Shown here: in pieces, positions 51,167 through 60,394 of the stretch
Position numbering within the stretch: the first letter of the stretch is position 1
Layout of the letters: each line of letters begins with the position of its first letter
NCBI RefSeq assembly: GCF_900142175.1
Contig: NZ_FQZX01000002.1
Coordinates: forward strand, 124,001 to 188,000
DNA: 64,000 nt
Direction of reading: 5' to 3'
Source of the DNA: Maribacter aquivivus
Lineage (GTDB): Bacteria; Bacteroidota; Bacteroidia; Flavobacteriales; Flavobacteriaceae
Translations under genes and position numbers: made by a program
The notes under the pieces: model-generated
What the model saw: only the letters and a program-made list of their open reading frames with translations
Told to the model about the DNA's origin: nothing
Databases searched by the model: none

Positions 51167-52096
51167 ATGGCGATAGTAGTTATTAGACAGGATAATAAAA
51201 TAGAACTTTGGAAAAATGCCTTACAAAAGGCAGATAGCTCTTTAAAGGTGTATAGTTATTTAGAAGATCACCCAAAAGACGAAATAACCATGGCGGTCAT
51301 CTGGAAGCATCCTAAAGGTACACTTGCCAATTACCCTAATTTAAAATGTATTGCTTCTGCCGGTGCTGGGGTAGATTATATTTTTGAAGATGAAACACGT
51401 CCTAAGAACATTCCTATTACACGCATTGTAGATCCTTTTTTAGCAGGTGATATGTCTGAGCATGTACTAAGTGTTATTCTCGCTCATCTAAAGAATTTAA
51501 ACGTTTATAAATTAGACCAGGTTGCCAATGTATGGGAACCAAAGGAGTACTTAAGAATAAAAGATGTTACCGTAGGGATCCTAGGTCTTGGTGAATTGGG
51601 AGCACTTACAGCTACTGATCTTACCAGATTCGGATTCAAGGTACAAGGGTGGAGTAGGAGTAAGAAAAATATTAATGGTGTTAAGACCTTTTCTGGTGCT
51701 GATGAACAACAAGAGTTCTTAAAAACTACCAATGTTTTAGTATGTTTATTACCATTAACTCCCGCAACCGAAGGTATTCTAAACAAAGAGCTATTGTCTC
51801 GACTTCCTAAAAATGCATATGTTATTAATGTTGCCCGTGGCGGCCATTTAGTGGACAAAGATTTAATTGAGTTATTAGATGCAGACCATTTATCTGGGGC
51901 TTGTTTAGATGTATATCATACAGAACCATTACCTAAAACACACCCTTTTTGGAATCATAGAAAAGTGCATATGACTCCGCATTATGCCAGTGTTTCAGAT
52001 ACCAATTCTGTAATTCCGCAGATTGTTGAAAATTACAAAAGGTTAAACTCTGGAGAAAAACTGCAAAATTTGGTAGATTCTGACAGGGGCTACTAA
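51167..52096 (+). CDS. D-2-hydroxyacid dehydrogenase (glyoxylate/hydroxypyruvate reductase A-like)
   Basis: A 309-residue NAD(P)-dependent oxidoreductase, which reduces glyoxylate or hydroxypyruvate in the GhrA group. The Rossmann motif is GILGLGELGALTATDLTRFGF with WSRS after it, which favours NADPH. Catalytic residues: Arg in INVARGGHLVDKDL, Glu in VYHTEPLPKTHPFW and His in MTPHYAS. Its start lies 3 bases after the DUF6155 gene. Confidence 0.9.
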   Translation: MAIVVIRQDNKIELWKNALQKADSSLKVYSYLEDHPKDEITMAVIWKHPKGTLANYPNLKCIASAGAGVDYIFEDETRPKNIPITRIVDPFLAGDMSEHVLSVILAHLKNLNVYKLDQVANVWEPKEYLRIKDVTVGILGLGELGALTATDLTRFGFKVQGWSRSKKNINGVKTFSGADEQQEFLKTTNVLVCLLPLTPATEGILNKELLSRLPKNAYVINVARGGHLVDKDLIELLDADHLSGACLDVYHTEPLPKTHPFWNHRKVHMTPHYASVSDTNSVIPQIVENYKRLNSGEKLQNLVDSDRGY

Positions 52097-52195
52097 TATT
52101 GTTTTTTTCAAGTTTTTTATTTCCTAGACCCATAAAAATCTCATAATTTTATAAGGTTTTTGCATTATTAACATAAATAAACGCCTACAAACCTT

Positions 52196-53707
52196 TTGAA
52201 GCTACATAACGATACTACTGAGAAGACCCTGTACGATTATCAAGAGGAGGATCTACATTCCATTTTTAAATATTTAGATGAGAATGGCGATAATTCTAAT
52301 TTGTTATACCAATTGCCTACCGGTGGTGGTAAAACTGTAGTATTTTCTGAAATTGCCAAGCGCTACATTGCAAGAACTAATAAAAAGGTAATTGTACTTA
52401 CACATCGTATAGAGTTAAGTCAGCAGACGTCTAGAATGTTGAACGGCTTCGGTGTTAAGAATAAAATCATAAATAGCGAAGTAAAAGAGTGGCAAGATCA
52501 AGATGAGTTTATGTGTTTTGTGGCCATGGTAGAAACGCTGAACAATCGTTTACAAGAAGAGAAAATCGAGATTAATAATATCGGACTCGTTATTATTGAT
52601 GAAGCGCATTACAACTCGTTTCGTAAGCTCTTTAAATTCTTTGAAAACTCCGTTATTCTTGGGGTTACCGCTACTCCGTTAAGTTCTAATATTAAACTAC
52701 CCATGAAAGACAACTATAAAAAGTTGATCGTGGGCGAGTCTATAGAATCGTTGATTCAGAAAAAGTTCTTGGCAAAGGCAAACATGTATAATTATGATGT
52801 TAGCCTACAGACCCTAAAACTTGGTATTAGCGGTGATTATACGGTAAAATCTTCTGATGAATTATATGGTAACCACAGCATGCTTAACAAGCTTGTTTCT
52901 GCCTATAATGAAATAGGTAAAGGCACAAAGACCTTAATTTTCAATAATGGTATTAATACGTCCAGGTATGTTTGTGAGACTTTTAAAAAGGCAGGTTATA
53001 ACATTCGCCATTTAGATAATAAGAATAATGCTACGGAGCGAAAAGAGATACTAAAATGGTTTAAAGAAACGCCCGATGCTATTTTGACATCGGTAAGTAT
53101 TTTGACTACGGGTTTTGATGAACCTAGTGTAGAGACTATTATATTGAACCGTGCTACACGTTCTTTAACGCTCTATTTTCAAATGATCGGTCGTGGATCT
53201 AGATACCTACCTCATAAAGAAGAATTCAACGTTATTGATATGGGGAACAATGTTGCCCGTTTTGGATTATGGAATGCAGGTATCGATTGGCAAGAAATCT
53301 TTCATTTTCCTGATTTCTATCTAGAGAACATTAAGAACGACGAAGAGATTGAACGGGAATTCGTTTACGAAATGCCGGCAGATCTTCGTGCTGAATTTGC
53401 TAAGTCTACAGACATTGACTTCGATATAAAAGCAGAATACAAAAAGAGTTTTGCTAACGGCGAAAAATCTAAATTGGTTCTTGAAAGAAGTATTCAGCAA
53501 CATGCCAAAATATGTGTAGAGAATTCTGAAGATGTTTTTGATGCTCGTATTCTAGCCAAAAAATTAAAAGAGGAAATCAAATATCGTGTACGCCAATATT
53601 CGTATTGTATTATGAACAATACAAAGAATTACAAAGAATGGCTAGAAGAAGATTATGAGCGAAAATTGCGTTCTAAAATTTCTAAAATGTTTGCGGCGAA
53701 AATGTAA
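52196..53707 (+). CDS. SF2 DEAD/DEAH-type helicase
   Basis: A 503-residue superfamily 2 helicase or translocase. Motif I is QLPTGGGKTVVF (Lys46), motif II VIIDEAHYNS, motif III GVTATPLSS, motif V TTGFDEPSVETIILNRAT and motif VI QMIGRGSRYLP. The C-terminal 120 residues are charged and helical. It resembles the UvrB/RecG-RAD25-type group of stand-alone helicases. The start is TTG 52196: a TAA lies in frame at 52178 with no ATG between. No nuclease or restriction partner is adjacent. Confidence 0.9.
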   Translation: MKLHNDTTEKTLYDYQEEDLHSIFKYLDENGDNSNLLYQLPTGGGKTVVFSEIAKRYIARTNKKVIVLTHRIELSQQTSRMLNGFGVKNKIINSEVKEWQDQDEFMCFVAMVETLNNRLQEEKIEINNIGLVIIDEAHYNSFRKLFKFFENSVILGVTATPLSSNIKLPMKDNYKKLIVGESIESLIQKKFLAKANMYNYDVSLQTLKLGISGDYTVKSSDELYGNHSMLNKLVSAYNEIGKGTKTLIFNNGINTSRYVCETFKKAGYNIRHLDNKNNATERKEILKWFKETPDAILTSVSILTTGFDEPSVETIILNRATRSLTLYFQMIGRGSRYLPHKEEFNVIDMGNNVARFGLWNAGIDWQEIFHFPDFYLENIKNDEEIEREFVYEMPADLRAEFAKSTDIDFDIKAEYKKSFANGEKSKLVLERSIQQHAKICVENSEDVFDARILAKKLKEEIKYRVRQYSYCIMNNTKNYKEWLEEDYERKLRSKISKMFAAKM

Positions 53708-53871
53708 ATTTCTTAGAAGTTAGATATTCAGAATTATGCCAGGTCTCATTATCAATTCTATATTCTAAGTTGGTCATTATTAGCGGATAGTCAAAAAGAC
53801 TTCGTACGTTATTTATATCCACTTAAGTTATTTAAATTCAAGTGCTAGAACCACCAGAATTTATCCTTTTA

Positions 53872-56085
53872 ATGAAAAACCGCTTATTCTCCCTCATATT
53901 ACTTCTTACCCTTGTCTTTTATGCAATTGCCGGCTATCACTTTTTAACTGGTTGGCACCCCATTGTAATGATGCTTATAGCTATTCTTATAGGGGTGGTC
54001 ATCAACTTAGTAGTTTATATAGTAATTAATTTTTTAGGGAAAGGAATCAGAAGTATTCCTCTGAAATCTATTACTGCTATTCTAAGCGGTATCGTAGTTT
54101 TTATCATTTTAAAATATTTCGGTTTCGGTTGGCCAACAATACTCTATAGCGGTATTGCTACAGTGGGTATATTATTATGTATTGCTATTTATAGATTTCA
54201 ATTAAAAAGGACCTTCTCATCAAACGTATTTTTAATTATCACGCTAATCGCTAGCGGTTATATCCTATTCATTTTGGCTGATAACGGCACTGATCCTTAT
54301 GATAAGGAAGTACCTTTGGCTTTCTCTGAAAATGAAAACTTTTTACCTTCATCATTACCATTAGAAAACCCTGCTGCTGTTGGTACTTATACTGTTAAAG
54401 CATTTACTTATGGTAGTGGAACCGATGAGCAACGAGCGGAGTTCTCTACAGGAGTCACCTATACAACCAATTCCGTAGATGGTACCTGGCTAATTCCCGA
54501 TTGGAAAGACAAAAAGAAAAAATGGCGTGAACGTTACTGGGGTTTTGGTGCCGAGAACTTTCCTTTAAACGGTAGGGTATATATGCCCGAGGGCGATGGT
54601 CCATTTCCATTAACGCTTATTGTTCACGGCAACCATAGCATGATTGATTACTCTGATGATGGTTATGGCTATCTGGGCGAGCTTTTGGCAAGTAGGGGAA
54701 TCATAACTGTTTCAGTCGATGAGAATTTTTTAAACGGTCATTGGTCCGGCGATTTTATGGGTAAAGAAATGCCTGCTCGTGCTTGGCTGCTTCTAAAACA
54801 TTTAGAGCAGTGGAGAAACTGGAATGCTGAAGATGATCACGAGCTTGCACATAAAGTAGATATGGATAATATTATGCTCGTTGGGCATTCTCGTGGTGGA
54901 GAGGCGGTTTCTATCGCTGCTGCTTATAATCCGTTACCCCATTTTCCTGATCAGGCGAAACAGAAATTCGATTTTAATTTTAATATTAAAAGTGTCATTG
55001 CACTAGCGCCAACAGATTATAGGTATGATCGCAAGATCATACTCAACAACATTAATTTCCTTAGTATACAAGGTTCTTACGATTCAGATGAAGTTAGTTT
55101 TTGGGGCATGAGACCGTACCGCCGTTTGCAGTATACAGATACTATTAATCAATTTAAATCGGGCGTGTATATTCACCATGCAAATCACGGTCAGTTTAAT
55201 TCTACTTGGGGTAATTCAGATTTTGGCGCACCGGCAAAGTGGTTGTTAAACATAAATCCGTTATTGAAAGAAGAACAACAGCAAGAAGCTGCCAAGGTTT
55301 TTATTAGTGCATTTGCCGAAGCTACTTTGAAAGATAACCATGAAAATCGATCTATTTTCAAGAACGTTTCTGTAGCCAAACAATGGTTGCCTATAGAACA
55401 TTATTTAACTTCTTTTGAGTCCTCTAATTTTCATACTATTGCCGATTTTGAGGAGGATTTAGATATTACTACAGCAAAAAATAATACTCGTATTAGTACT
55501 AGCAACTTAGCTTTATGGAAAGAGCAATACTTGCCAACTCGTGATAAAGGCAGTCAAGAGAATAATGCTGTTATCTTAGGATGGGATTATGAAAATACGA
55601 TTAGTTCTTCGGATAAGGCAATATATGAAATGATGCTTTCTGCGGATGATTCCATTCCGTTTTCCCCTAATTCAAGTTTACAATTCACCCTAGGATCAGG
55701 AAATCATGAATGGCTAGATATCAATTTAACAGAAGCCCAAAAGGAAGCTAAAAAAGATAAGGAAGAACGGGAAGTGCCACAATTAGATTTCAGTATTCAA
55801 CTTACCGATGCCGCGGGACAAATAAGTACTTTGAAAATAAGTGAGATTAAAGGCATAACGAAACCATTAAAAACTAGGTTTACCAAATTCGCATTTTTAG
55901 ATAAACAAATGATTGGTGCAGATTGGGAAGTACAATTACAGACCTACCATTTTCCTATAGAAACCTTCACCACTATAAACTCAGAGTTTAATATAGATGC
56001 CATAAGTTCCATAAAATTCATTTTTGATAAAACGAATTATGGGGTAGTGGTGCTTGATGAAATTGGGGTTTCGGGGGATGATTAG
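53872..56085 (+). CDS. Membrane alpha/beta hydrolase
   Basis: A 737-residue protein from ATG 53872 (MKNRLFSLILLLTLVFY); the GTG at 53842 is less likely. Four or five N-terminal transmembrane helices (about 5-145) are followed by an alpha/beta-hydrolase domain with FPLTLIVHGNHSMIDYSDDGYGYLGELLASRGI, the nucleophile elbow VGHSRGGEAVSI and a possible His in YIHHANHGQFNS. The C-terminal 250 residues are beta-rich and unassigned. It could be a membrane-bound esterase or chlorophyllase/BAAT-like hydrolase; substrate unknown. Confidence 0.85.
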   Translation: MKNRLFSLILLLTLVFYAIAGYHFLTGWHPIVMMLIAILIGVVINLVVYIVINFLGKGIRSIPLKSITAILSGIVVFIILKYFGFGWPTILYSGIATVGILLCIAIYRFQLKRTFSSNVFLIITLIASGYILFILADNGTDPYDKEVPLAFSENENFLPSSLPLENPAAVGTYTVKAFTYGSGTDEQRAEFSTGVTYTTNSVDGTWLIPDWKDKKKKWRERYWGFGAENFPLNGRVYMPEGDGPFPLTLIVHGNHSMIDYSDDGYGYLGELLASRGIITVSVDENFLNGHWSGDFMGKEMPARAWLLLKHLEQWRNWNAEDDHELAHKVDMDNIMLVGHSRGGEAVSIAAAYNPLPHFPDQAKQKFDFNFNIKSVIALAPTDYRYDRKIILNNINFLSIQGSYDSDEVSFWGMRPYRRLQYTDTINQFKSGVYIHHANHGQFNSTWGNSDFGAPAKWLLNINPLLKEEQQQEAAKVFISAFAEATLKDNHENRSIFKNVSVAKQWLPIEHYLTSFESSNFHTIADFEEDLDITTAKNNTRISTSNLALWKEQYLPTRDKGSQENNAVILGWDYENTISSSDKAIYEMMLSADDSIPFSPNSSLQFTLGSGNHEWLDINLTEAQKEAKKDKEEREVPQLDFSIQLTDAAGQISTLKISEIKGITKPLKTRFTKFAFLDKQMIGADWEVQLQTYHFPIETFTTINSEFNIDAISSIKFIFDKTNYGVVVLDEIGVSGDD

Positions 56086-56351
56086 TTGTTGGCTGTTGGC
56101 TCCAATTGCGAGCAAAGCTCGGCTATCTGTTTGTTTGGAACACCAAATGATTCTTTTAACTAGCAAGGGTCTTCGACTGCGCTCAGACTGACAGTGTAGC
56201 TGAAAACTAAGACTGCCTACTGAAACTGATCACTGAAACTGCCTACTGATACTGAGAACTGCTAACTGAAAACTTGCCAACTCACTGCCATTTCCCGTAC
56301 TTTGTCCATAATATTTATAACTCAATACAGAACACCAATAACTAATCAACC
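56086..56351. repeat. Low-complexity repeat gap
   Basis: The gap holds TCTTCGACTGCGCTCAGACT (56169-56188), a palindromic flavobacterial repeat core, then a run of ACTGNNNACTGA-type units at about 56209-56275; ACTGCCTACTGAAACTGA and ACTGCCTACTGATACTGA recur 28 bases apart. No gene is supported. Confidence 0.65.
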
Positions 56352-57590
56352 TTGACCAACACAAAACAACTCCTCGTAATCGCTCTAGTTTGGCCAGAAC
56401 CTGCTTCTACGGCTGCAGGTGTTCGTATGATGCAGTTATTAGACGTATTTCAAAAGCAGGGATATTCGATAACTGTTGCTTCTGCAGCTTCTAAATCAGA
56501 TTTTTCGGCAGATGTTGAACTTTTAGGATACCACTCGCAGGATATTAAAATGAACGATAGTTCTTTTGATGTTTTTATTACCGAATTGAATCCCGATGTG
56601 GTGTTGTTTGATCGGTTTTTGAGCGAAGAACAATTTGGATGGCGAGTGGCTGAAAACTGCCCAAATGTGTTACGAATTTTAGATACCGAAGATTTACATA
56701 GTCTTCGTCATGTGCGAGAACTATGTTTTAAAAAAGAAATTCCGTTTACTACAGATGCTTGGTTAGCAGATGATAAAACCAAACGAGAAATTGCCAGTAT
56801 TTATCGGTGCGACTTGTCTTTAATTATCTCTAGTTACGAATTAGAATTATTGACCGATGTTATCAAAATAGATAAAAGTCTATTGTTGTTACTTCCTTTT
56901 ATGGTCGATGAAATTACCAATGAAACTACTTTGAAAACTTTTGAGGATAGAAAAGATTTTATATTCATAGGTGGCGGAAAACATGCGCCTAACATAGACG
57001 CGGTTAAATATTTAAAAACTACTATTTGGTCACAAATTCACACTCAATTACCAGAAGCCAAATTACATATTTATGGTGCGTATTTGCCACAGCAAATTTT
57101 AGAAATGAATAACCCTGCAACGGGATTTCTAGTACATGGCAGGGCAATAGATGTTGATGAAGTTATGAGTTCCGCTAAAGTGTGTTTAGCTCCGCTACGT
57201 TTTGGTGCAGGAATAAAAGGGAAACTACTTTCTGCCATGCAAAATGGTACGCCTAGTGTTACCACAACCATTGGTGCGGAAGGTATGCACGGTATTTTAG
57301 AATGGAACGGTTATATAGAAGATGACCCTTCTAAATTTGCTAATGCCGCTGTACGTTTGTACTCAACGGAACCTGAATGGCAAAATGCTCAAAAGCAAGG
57401 CAAAACTTTGATTAATACTTTATATGCTAAAAGCAGCTTAGAAAGTATTCTTATAGAAAAAATATACCAACTTCAAAAAGGGATGAAAACTCACAGAACA
57501 CAGAACTTTACGGGAGCTTTATTGCAACATCAAACTATGACTGCTACCAAATTCATGAGTAAGTGGATTGAGGAGAAGAATAGGGGATAG
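56352..57590 (+). CDS. Glycosyltransferase (GT4-like, GT-B fold)
   Basis: A 412-residue protein starting MTNTKQLLVIALVWPEPASTAAGVRMMQLLDVFQKQGY, typical of a GT-B N-terminal domain. The C-terminal domain has DFIFIGGGKHAPNIDAVKYLKT, AKLHIYGAYLP and the donor site APLRFGAGIKGKLLSAMQNGTPSVTTTIGAEGM, which matches GT4-like transferases. Donor and acceptor are unknown. The start must be TTG 56352, since TAA lies in frame at 56343 and no ATG is in between. It is preceded by a repeat gap and stands alone. Confidence 0.87.
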   Translation: MTNTKQLLVIALVWPEPASTAAGVRMMQLLDVFQKQGYSITVASAASKSDFSADVELLGYHSQDIKMNDSSFDVFITELNPDVVLFDRFLSEEQFGWRVAENCPNVLRILDTEDLHSLRHVRELCFKKEIPFTTDAWLADDKTKREIASIYRCDLSLIISSYELELLTDVIKIDKSLLLLLPFMVDEITNETTLKTFEDRKDFIFIGGGKHAPNIDAVKYLKTTIWSQIHTQLPEAKLHIYGAYLPQQILEMNNPATGFLVHGRAIDVDEVMSSAKVCLAPLRFGAGIKGKLLSAMQNGTPSVTTTIGAEGMHGILEWNGYIEDDPSKFANAAVRLYSTEPEWQNAQKQGKTLINTLYAKSSLESILIEKIYQLQKGMKTHRTQNFTGALLQHQTMTATKFMSKWIEEKNRG

Positions 57591-57640
57591 TTGCTTAGTT
57601 TCTTTTTTAAACTAGTAAAATATGTTAACTAGCAGATTTA

Positions 57641-57648
57641 TATCTTTG
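57641..57648 (+). promoter_or_regulatory. -7 box of the hydroxyacid dehydrogenase gene
   Basis: TATCTTTG matches TAnnTTTG exactly, 20 bases before ATG 57669. A TTG at the usual distance is missing. Confidence 0.5.
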
Positions 57649-57668
57649 CACTAAATAATGAAACAAAT

Positions 57669-58550
57669 ATGAAAAACCCTACTATCGGATTTATAGGACT
57701 CGGCCTAATGGGCGCCAACATGGTTGAGAACCTACAAAAAAGAGGATTCCAACTAAATGTAATGGACCTTAACAAAGATGCAGTAGCAACTGTTATCGCT
57801 CGCGGTAATGCTAAAGAAGCTGCCTCTCCAAAAGAATTAGCAGAAAATAGCGACATTATCATGTTCTGTTTAACGACTTCTGCTGTTGTTGAAAAAATCG
57901 TTTACGGTGAAAATGGTATTCTTGCTGGAATTAAGGAAGGTTCCGTTTTAATCGACTTTGGAACATCGATTCCTGCATCTACACAAAAAATTGGTAAAGA
58001 CCTTGCTGCAAAGGGCGCTGGTATGATCGATGCTCCGCTTGGTCGTACACCGGCTCACGCAAAAGACGGATTGCTAAACATAATGGCTGCTGGCGATAAA
58101 GATACCTTTGAGAAGGTAAAACCTATATTGGATCAACAAGGGGAACATGTATTTCATTTAGGACCTCTAGGTGCAGGGCACACTACGAAGTTAATCAATA
58201 ACTTTATGGGGATGACTACTGTTGTAGCTATGTCACAAGCTTTTGCAGCGGCTAAACTTGCTGGTGTAGACGGACAACAACTTTTCGATATTATGTCTTC
58301 TGGACCATCGAATTCGCCGTTTATGAAGTTTTGTAAAAACTACGCAGTTGATAATGTAAGTGATTTAGGTTTTTCTATTGCTAATGCTAATAAGGATCTT
58401 GGTTATTTTGTACAAATGATGGATGACCTAGGTACAGAATCTAAGGTTGCTTCTGCTACTTCTGCTAGCCTACAGGCTGCTTTTGATGACGGTATGGCAA
58501 GTGCAAATGTCCCTGAAATCTTTGATTATTTCGTGAAGTTGAAGAAATAA
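57669..58550 (+). CDS. NAD(P)-dependent beta-hydroxyacid dehydrogenase
   Basis: A 293-residue member of the 3-hydroxyisobutyrate/6-phosphogluconate-like dehydrogenases. The nucleotide site is TIGFIGLGLMGANMVENLQKRGF; the substrate-binding motif is MIDAPLGRTPAHAKDGLLNIMAAG and the catalytic Lys is in GAGHTTKLINNFMG (about residue 171). Candidate substrates are tartronate semialdehyde, succinic semialdehyde or hydroxyisobutyrate; these cannot be told apart here. Codons are richer in GC than in neighbouring genes, as expected for high expression. Confidence 0.92.
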   Translation: MKNPTIGFIGLGLMGANMVENLQKRGFQLNVMDLNKDAVATVIARGNAKEAASPKELAENSDIIMFCLTTSAVVEKIVYGENGILAGIKEGSVLIDFGTSIPASTQKIGKDLAAKGAGMIDAPLGRTPAHAKDGLLNIMAAGDKDTFEKVKPILDQQGEHVFHLGPLGAGHTTKLINNFMGMTTVVAMSQAFAAAKLAGVDGQQLFDIMSSGPSNSPFMKFCKNYAVDNVSDLGFSIANANKDLGYFVQMMDDLGTESKVASATSASLQAAFDDGMASANVPEIFDYFVKLKK

Positions 58551-58570
58551 TAGATTTACTGATATTTTAA

Positions 58571-58592
58571 TTGTGTGATATCTTGCACACAA
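58571..58592. other. Small hairpin after the dehydrogenase gene
   Basis: TTGTGTG and CACACAA pair around ATATCTTG. There is no T run, so it may only stabilise the 3' end of the transcript. Confidence 0.35.
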
Positions 58593-58596
58593 TATT

Positions 58597-58668
58597 AAAG
58601 CTAAGCTTTATGTGCAGACAAAGAAACTTTTAGTTTATGTCTGTTCACGAAGGTTAGCTTTTTTTGTT
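58597..58668. repeat. Palindromic repeat ending in a T run (possible terminator)
   Basis: AAAGCTAA at the left end pairs with TTAGCTTT at the right; GTGCAGACA pairs with TGTCTGTTCAC inside; AAACTTTTAGTTT is the tip. This is the same design as the element at 19741-19801. A run of seven T follows, so this copy probably also terminates the dehydrogenase transcript. Confidence 0.65.
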
Positions 58669-58785
58669 TAAACCTTAATCCACAGTCCTAACTGGTACTA
58701 AGTTTATAGATAAATGGATAGAGGAGGAGAATAGGGGGTAGGTTGGTGTTGTTTTGTTATTGCTTGTAGGTTTTGTGGTCTTTTT

Positions 58786-60216
58786 TTAAAACTCAATAGT
58801 TAATTGTTCCGGTTCTTTGTCATATTTTTTACCAGATTTTCTCCAAGTCGAAGAACGTCCCTTTTTATCAGGTGTACGTTCTAATAAGCCTACTTCAGCG
58901 AGTTTTACGAATATTTGCTTCATCACATTTTCAGAATCAACCCCGCAGACATCTCGAGCAATTGAATTTGATATTTCTTTATGACTTTCTAGATAACGTA
59001 AAACCATTTCTTCAGGTGAAGCCAGTGGCTCGTGATATATTACAACTTTGACTCCATTGGCTGTTTCTAATACTTCAGGTTCTTTCAGCCGAAGTTTGCG
59101 CATTGCATTAAATGCAGTATTTAAACCTTCTCCGACATCCTTATTTGGAGGATTTGGAAACTTATTAATAATTCTAACAAGTGCTCCATTTCGAGCAAGT
59201 TGTTCATCCAAAATGTTCTGGGGAGTAATATGACCAGGTAATCTACCTGGGCTATGAATTTCAACTCGATTATCAAAAATTATTACCTGTGTATCTGATT
59301 TTTTACTGTAATCCCTGTGAAGAACGGCATTGGTTAAGATTTCATGTATTGCTTCTACTGGATATTTAATTTTTTCCAAGCCCTTCTCACCAAGAATTTT
59401 GATTCCCTCAACTATTTCAACGGATTTGGAAACAGCTTCAGAAATTTGATTGTAGATATCACCTTCAATTGTAATCGGATTAAAAGCTAGAGTCTGACGA
59501 GTACCTTCTTTATCTCTTGTTTTATAGCGGTAAATCTTAATTCCACTTTGCTTCGGTAAAGCTGCTTGTGGTTCTTCTGCAAAAAGAAGTACCCCCGCTA
59601 CAGTTGGTTTGTTAGATTGAATTAGCAATTGTTTTTTTAACCAAGCCTCTGGAGTAGTAGTTGGTATCACTTCTTGAATGAAGTTTTTAATTACATCTGA
59701 TTCCGTGATTATCTCTTTTGGAATATTAAGCACCTGTGTCTCGAACGAAGCGATTCCTTTATCAAATTCAAGTTTTTTAAGAGACTCATGGTCTTTTATT
59801 GGAAGGTTTTGCGCTCCTCTTCGGACATAAGGATGCTTATCAGAAGCATATAGAATTTCTTTGGTCTTGTTAATTTGAATATGTAAAACAAATCCTTTGA
59901 GGTCTGATGTTTTAAAAAACGAAATTGAAATATACTGCTCAAAAGGAAATAGCTCTTGAATAAGTTGAACGTGCGCATTTGCGTCTTCAGGGTCTATAAA
60001 ACCATTCCAATTTCTTTCTTTTGATTTATCCGGTTTCTCAACTTCACCAATCCCTACATATATGTCTCCTCCGTCCGCATTAGCCATGGCAGATATTGTT
60101 TGACTTAGTTTACTAGGTTTAATAGCCTTTGCTTTTAAATCCGTAAAATGACCTTCATGCACTTGAAGAATCTTTGTAGCCTGTGTTGTAGATATTTCGA
60201 AAGTGTCTATTGTCAT
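58786..60216 (-). CDS. AlbA_2/Schlafen-type ATP-binding regulator
   Basis: A 476-residue protein. The N-terminal AlbA_2 domain (about 18-135) has EGHFTDLKAKAIKPSKLSQTISAMANADGGDIYVGIGE and a GFVLHIQINKT strand. A GHKL-like ATPase module follows with AIHEILTNAVLHRDYSKKSDTQVIIFDNRVEIHSPGRLPG (about 290-330). The C-terminus (about 405-460) is a winged helix. Such proteins are DNA- or RNA-binding regulators, and relatives occur in defence islands and mobile regions. The gene is flanked by palindromic repeats (58597-58668 and near 60230-60270) and could have been acquired. Role unknown. Confidence 0.85.
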   Translation of the reverse strand: MTIDTFEISTTQATKILQVHEGHFTDLKAKAIKPSKLSQTISAMANADGGDIYVGIGEVEKPDKSKERNWNGFIDPEDANAHVQLIQELFPFEQYISISFFKTSDLKGFVLHIQINKTKEILYASDKHPYVRRGAQNLPIKDHESLKKLEFDKGIASFETQVLNIPKEIITESDVIKNFIQEVIPTTTPEAWLKKQLLIQSNKPTVAGVLLFAEEPQAALPKQSGIKIYRYKTRDKEGTRQTLAFNPITIEGDIYNQISEAVSKSVEIVEGIKILGEKGLEKIKYPVEAIHEILTNAVLHRDYSKKSDTQVIIFDNRVEIHSPGRLPGHITPQNILDEQLARNGALVRIINKFPNPPNKDVGEGLNTAFNAMRKLRLKEPEVLETANGVKVVIYHEPLASPEEMVLRYLESHKEISNSIARDVCGVDSENVMKQIFVKLAEVGLLERTPDKKGRSSTWRKSGKKYDKEPEQLTIEF

Positions 60217-60394
60217 CTTTTAATTGAGCCTAACGTAGGGCTAAAAGGAGTTTCAATTCCTTATAACAGTTTTAATTATTATGTTTCGGGGAGAAAAAGC
60301 TAAGTTCTATATTTCAATAGTTGTACGCAAGTACTTACATAAAGAGTTGTGACCAAGTTATTAACGAAAAGGGTAATTATAATGTAGTTCTAAA

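Noticed and set aside
52196-53707. Helicase as part of a restriction or phage-defence locus
   Set aside because: Flanking genes are a dehydrogenase and a membrane hydrolase; no methylase or nuclease is near.
56209-56275. CRISPR-like array
   Set aside because: The ACTG-rich units are short, irregular and have no constant repeat and spacer lengths.
58786-60216. Defence system built around the AlbA_2 protein
   Set aside because: No nuclease, toxin or other partner gene lies next to it; neighbours are metabolic and envelope genes.
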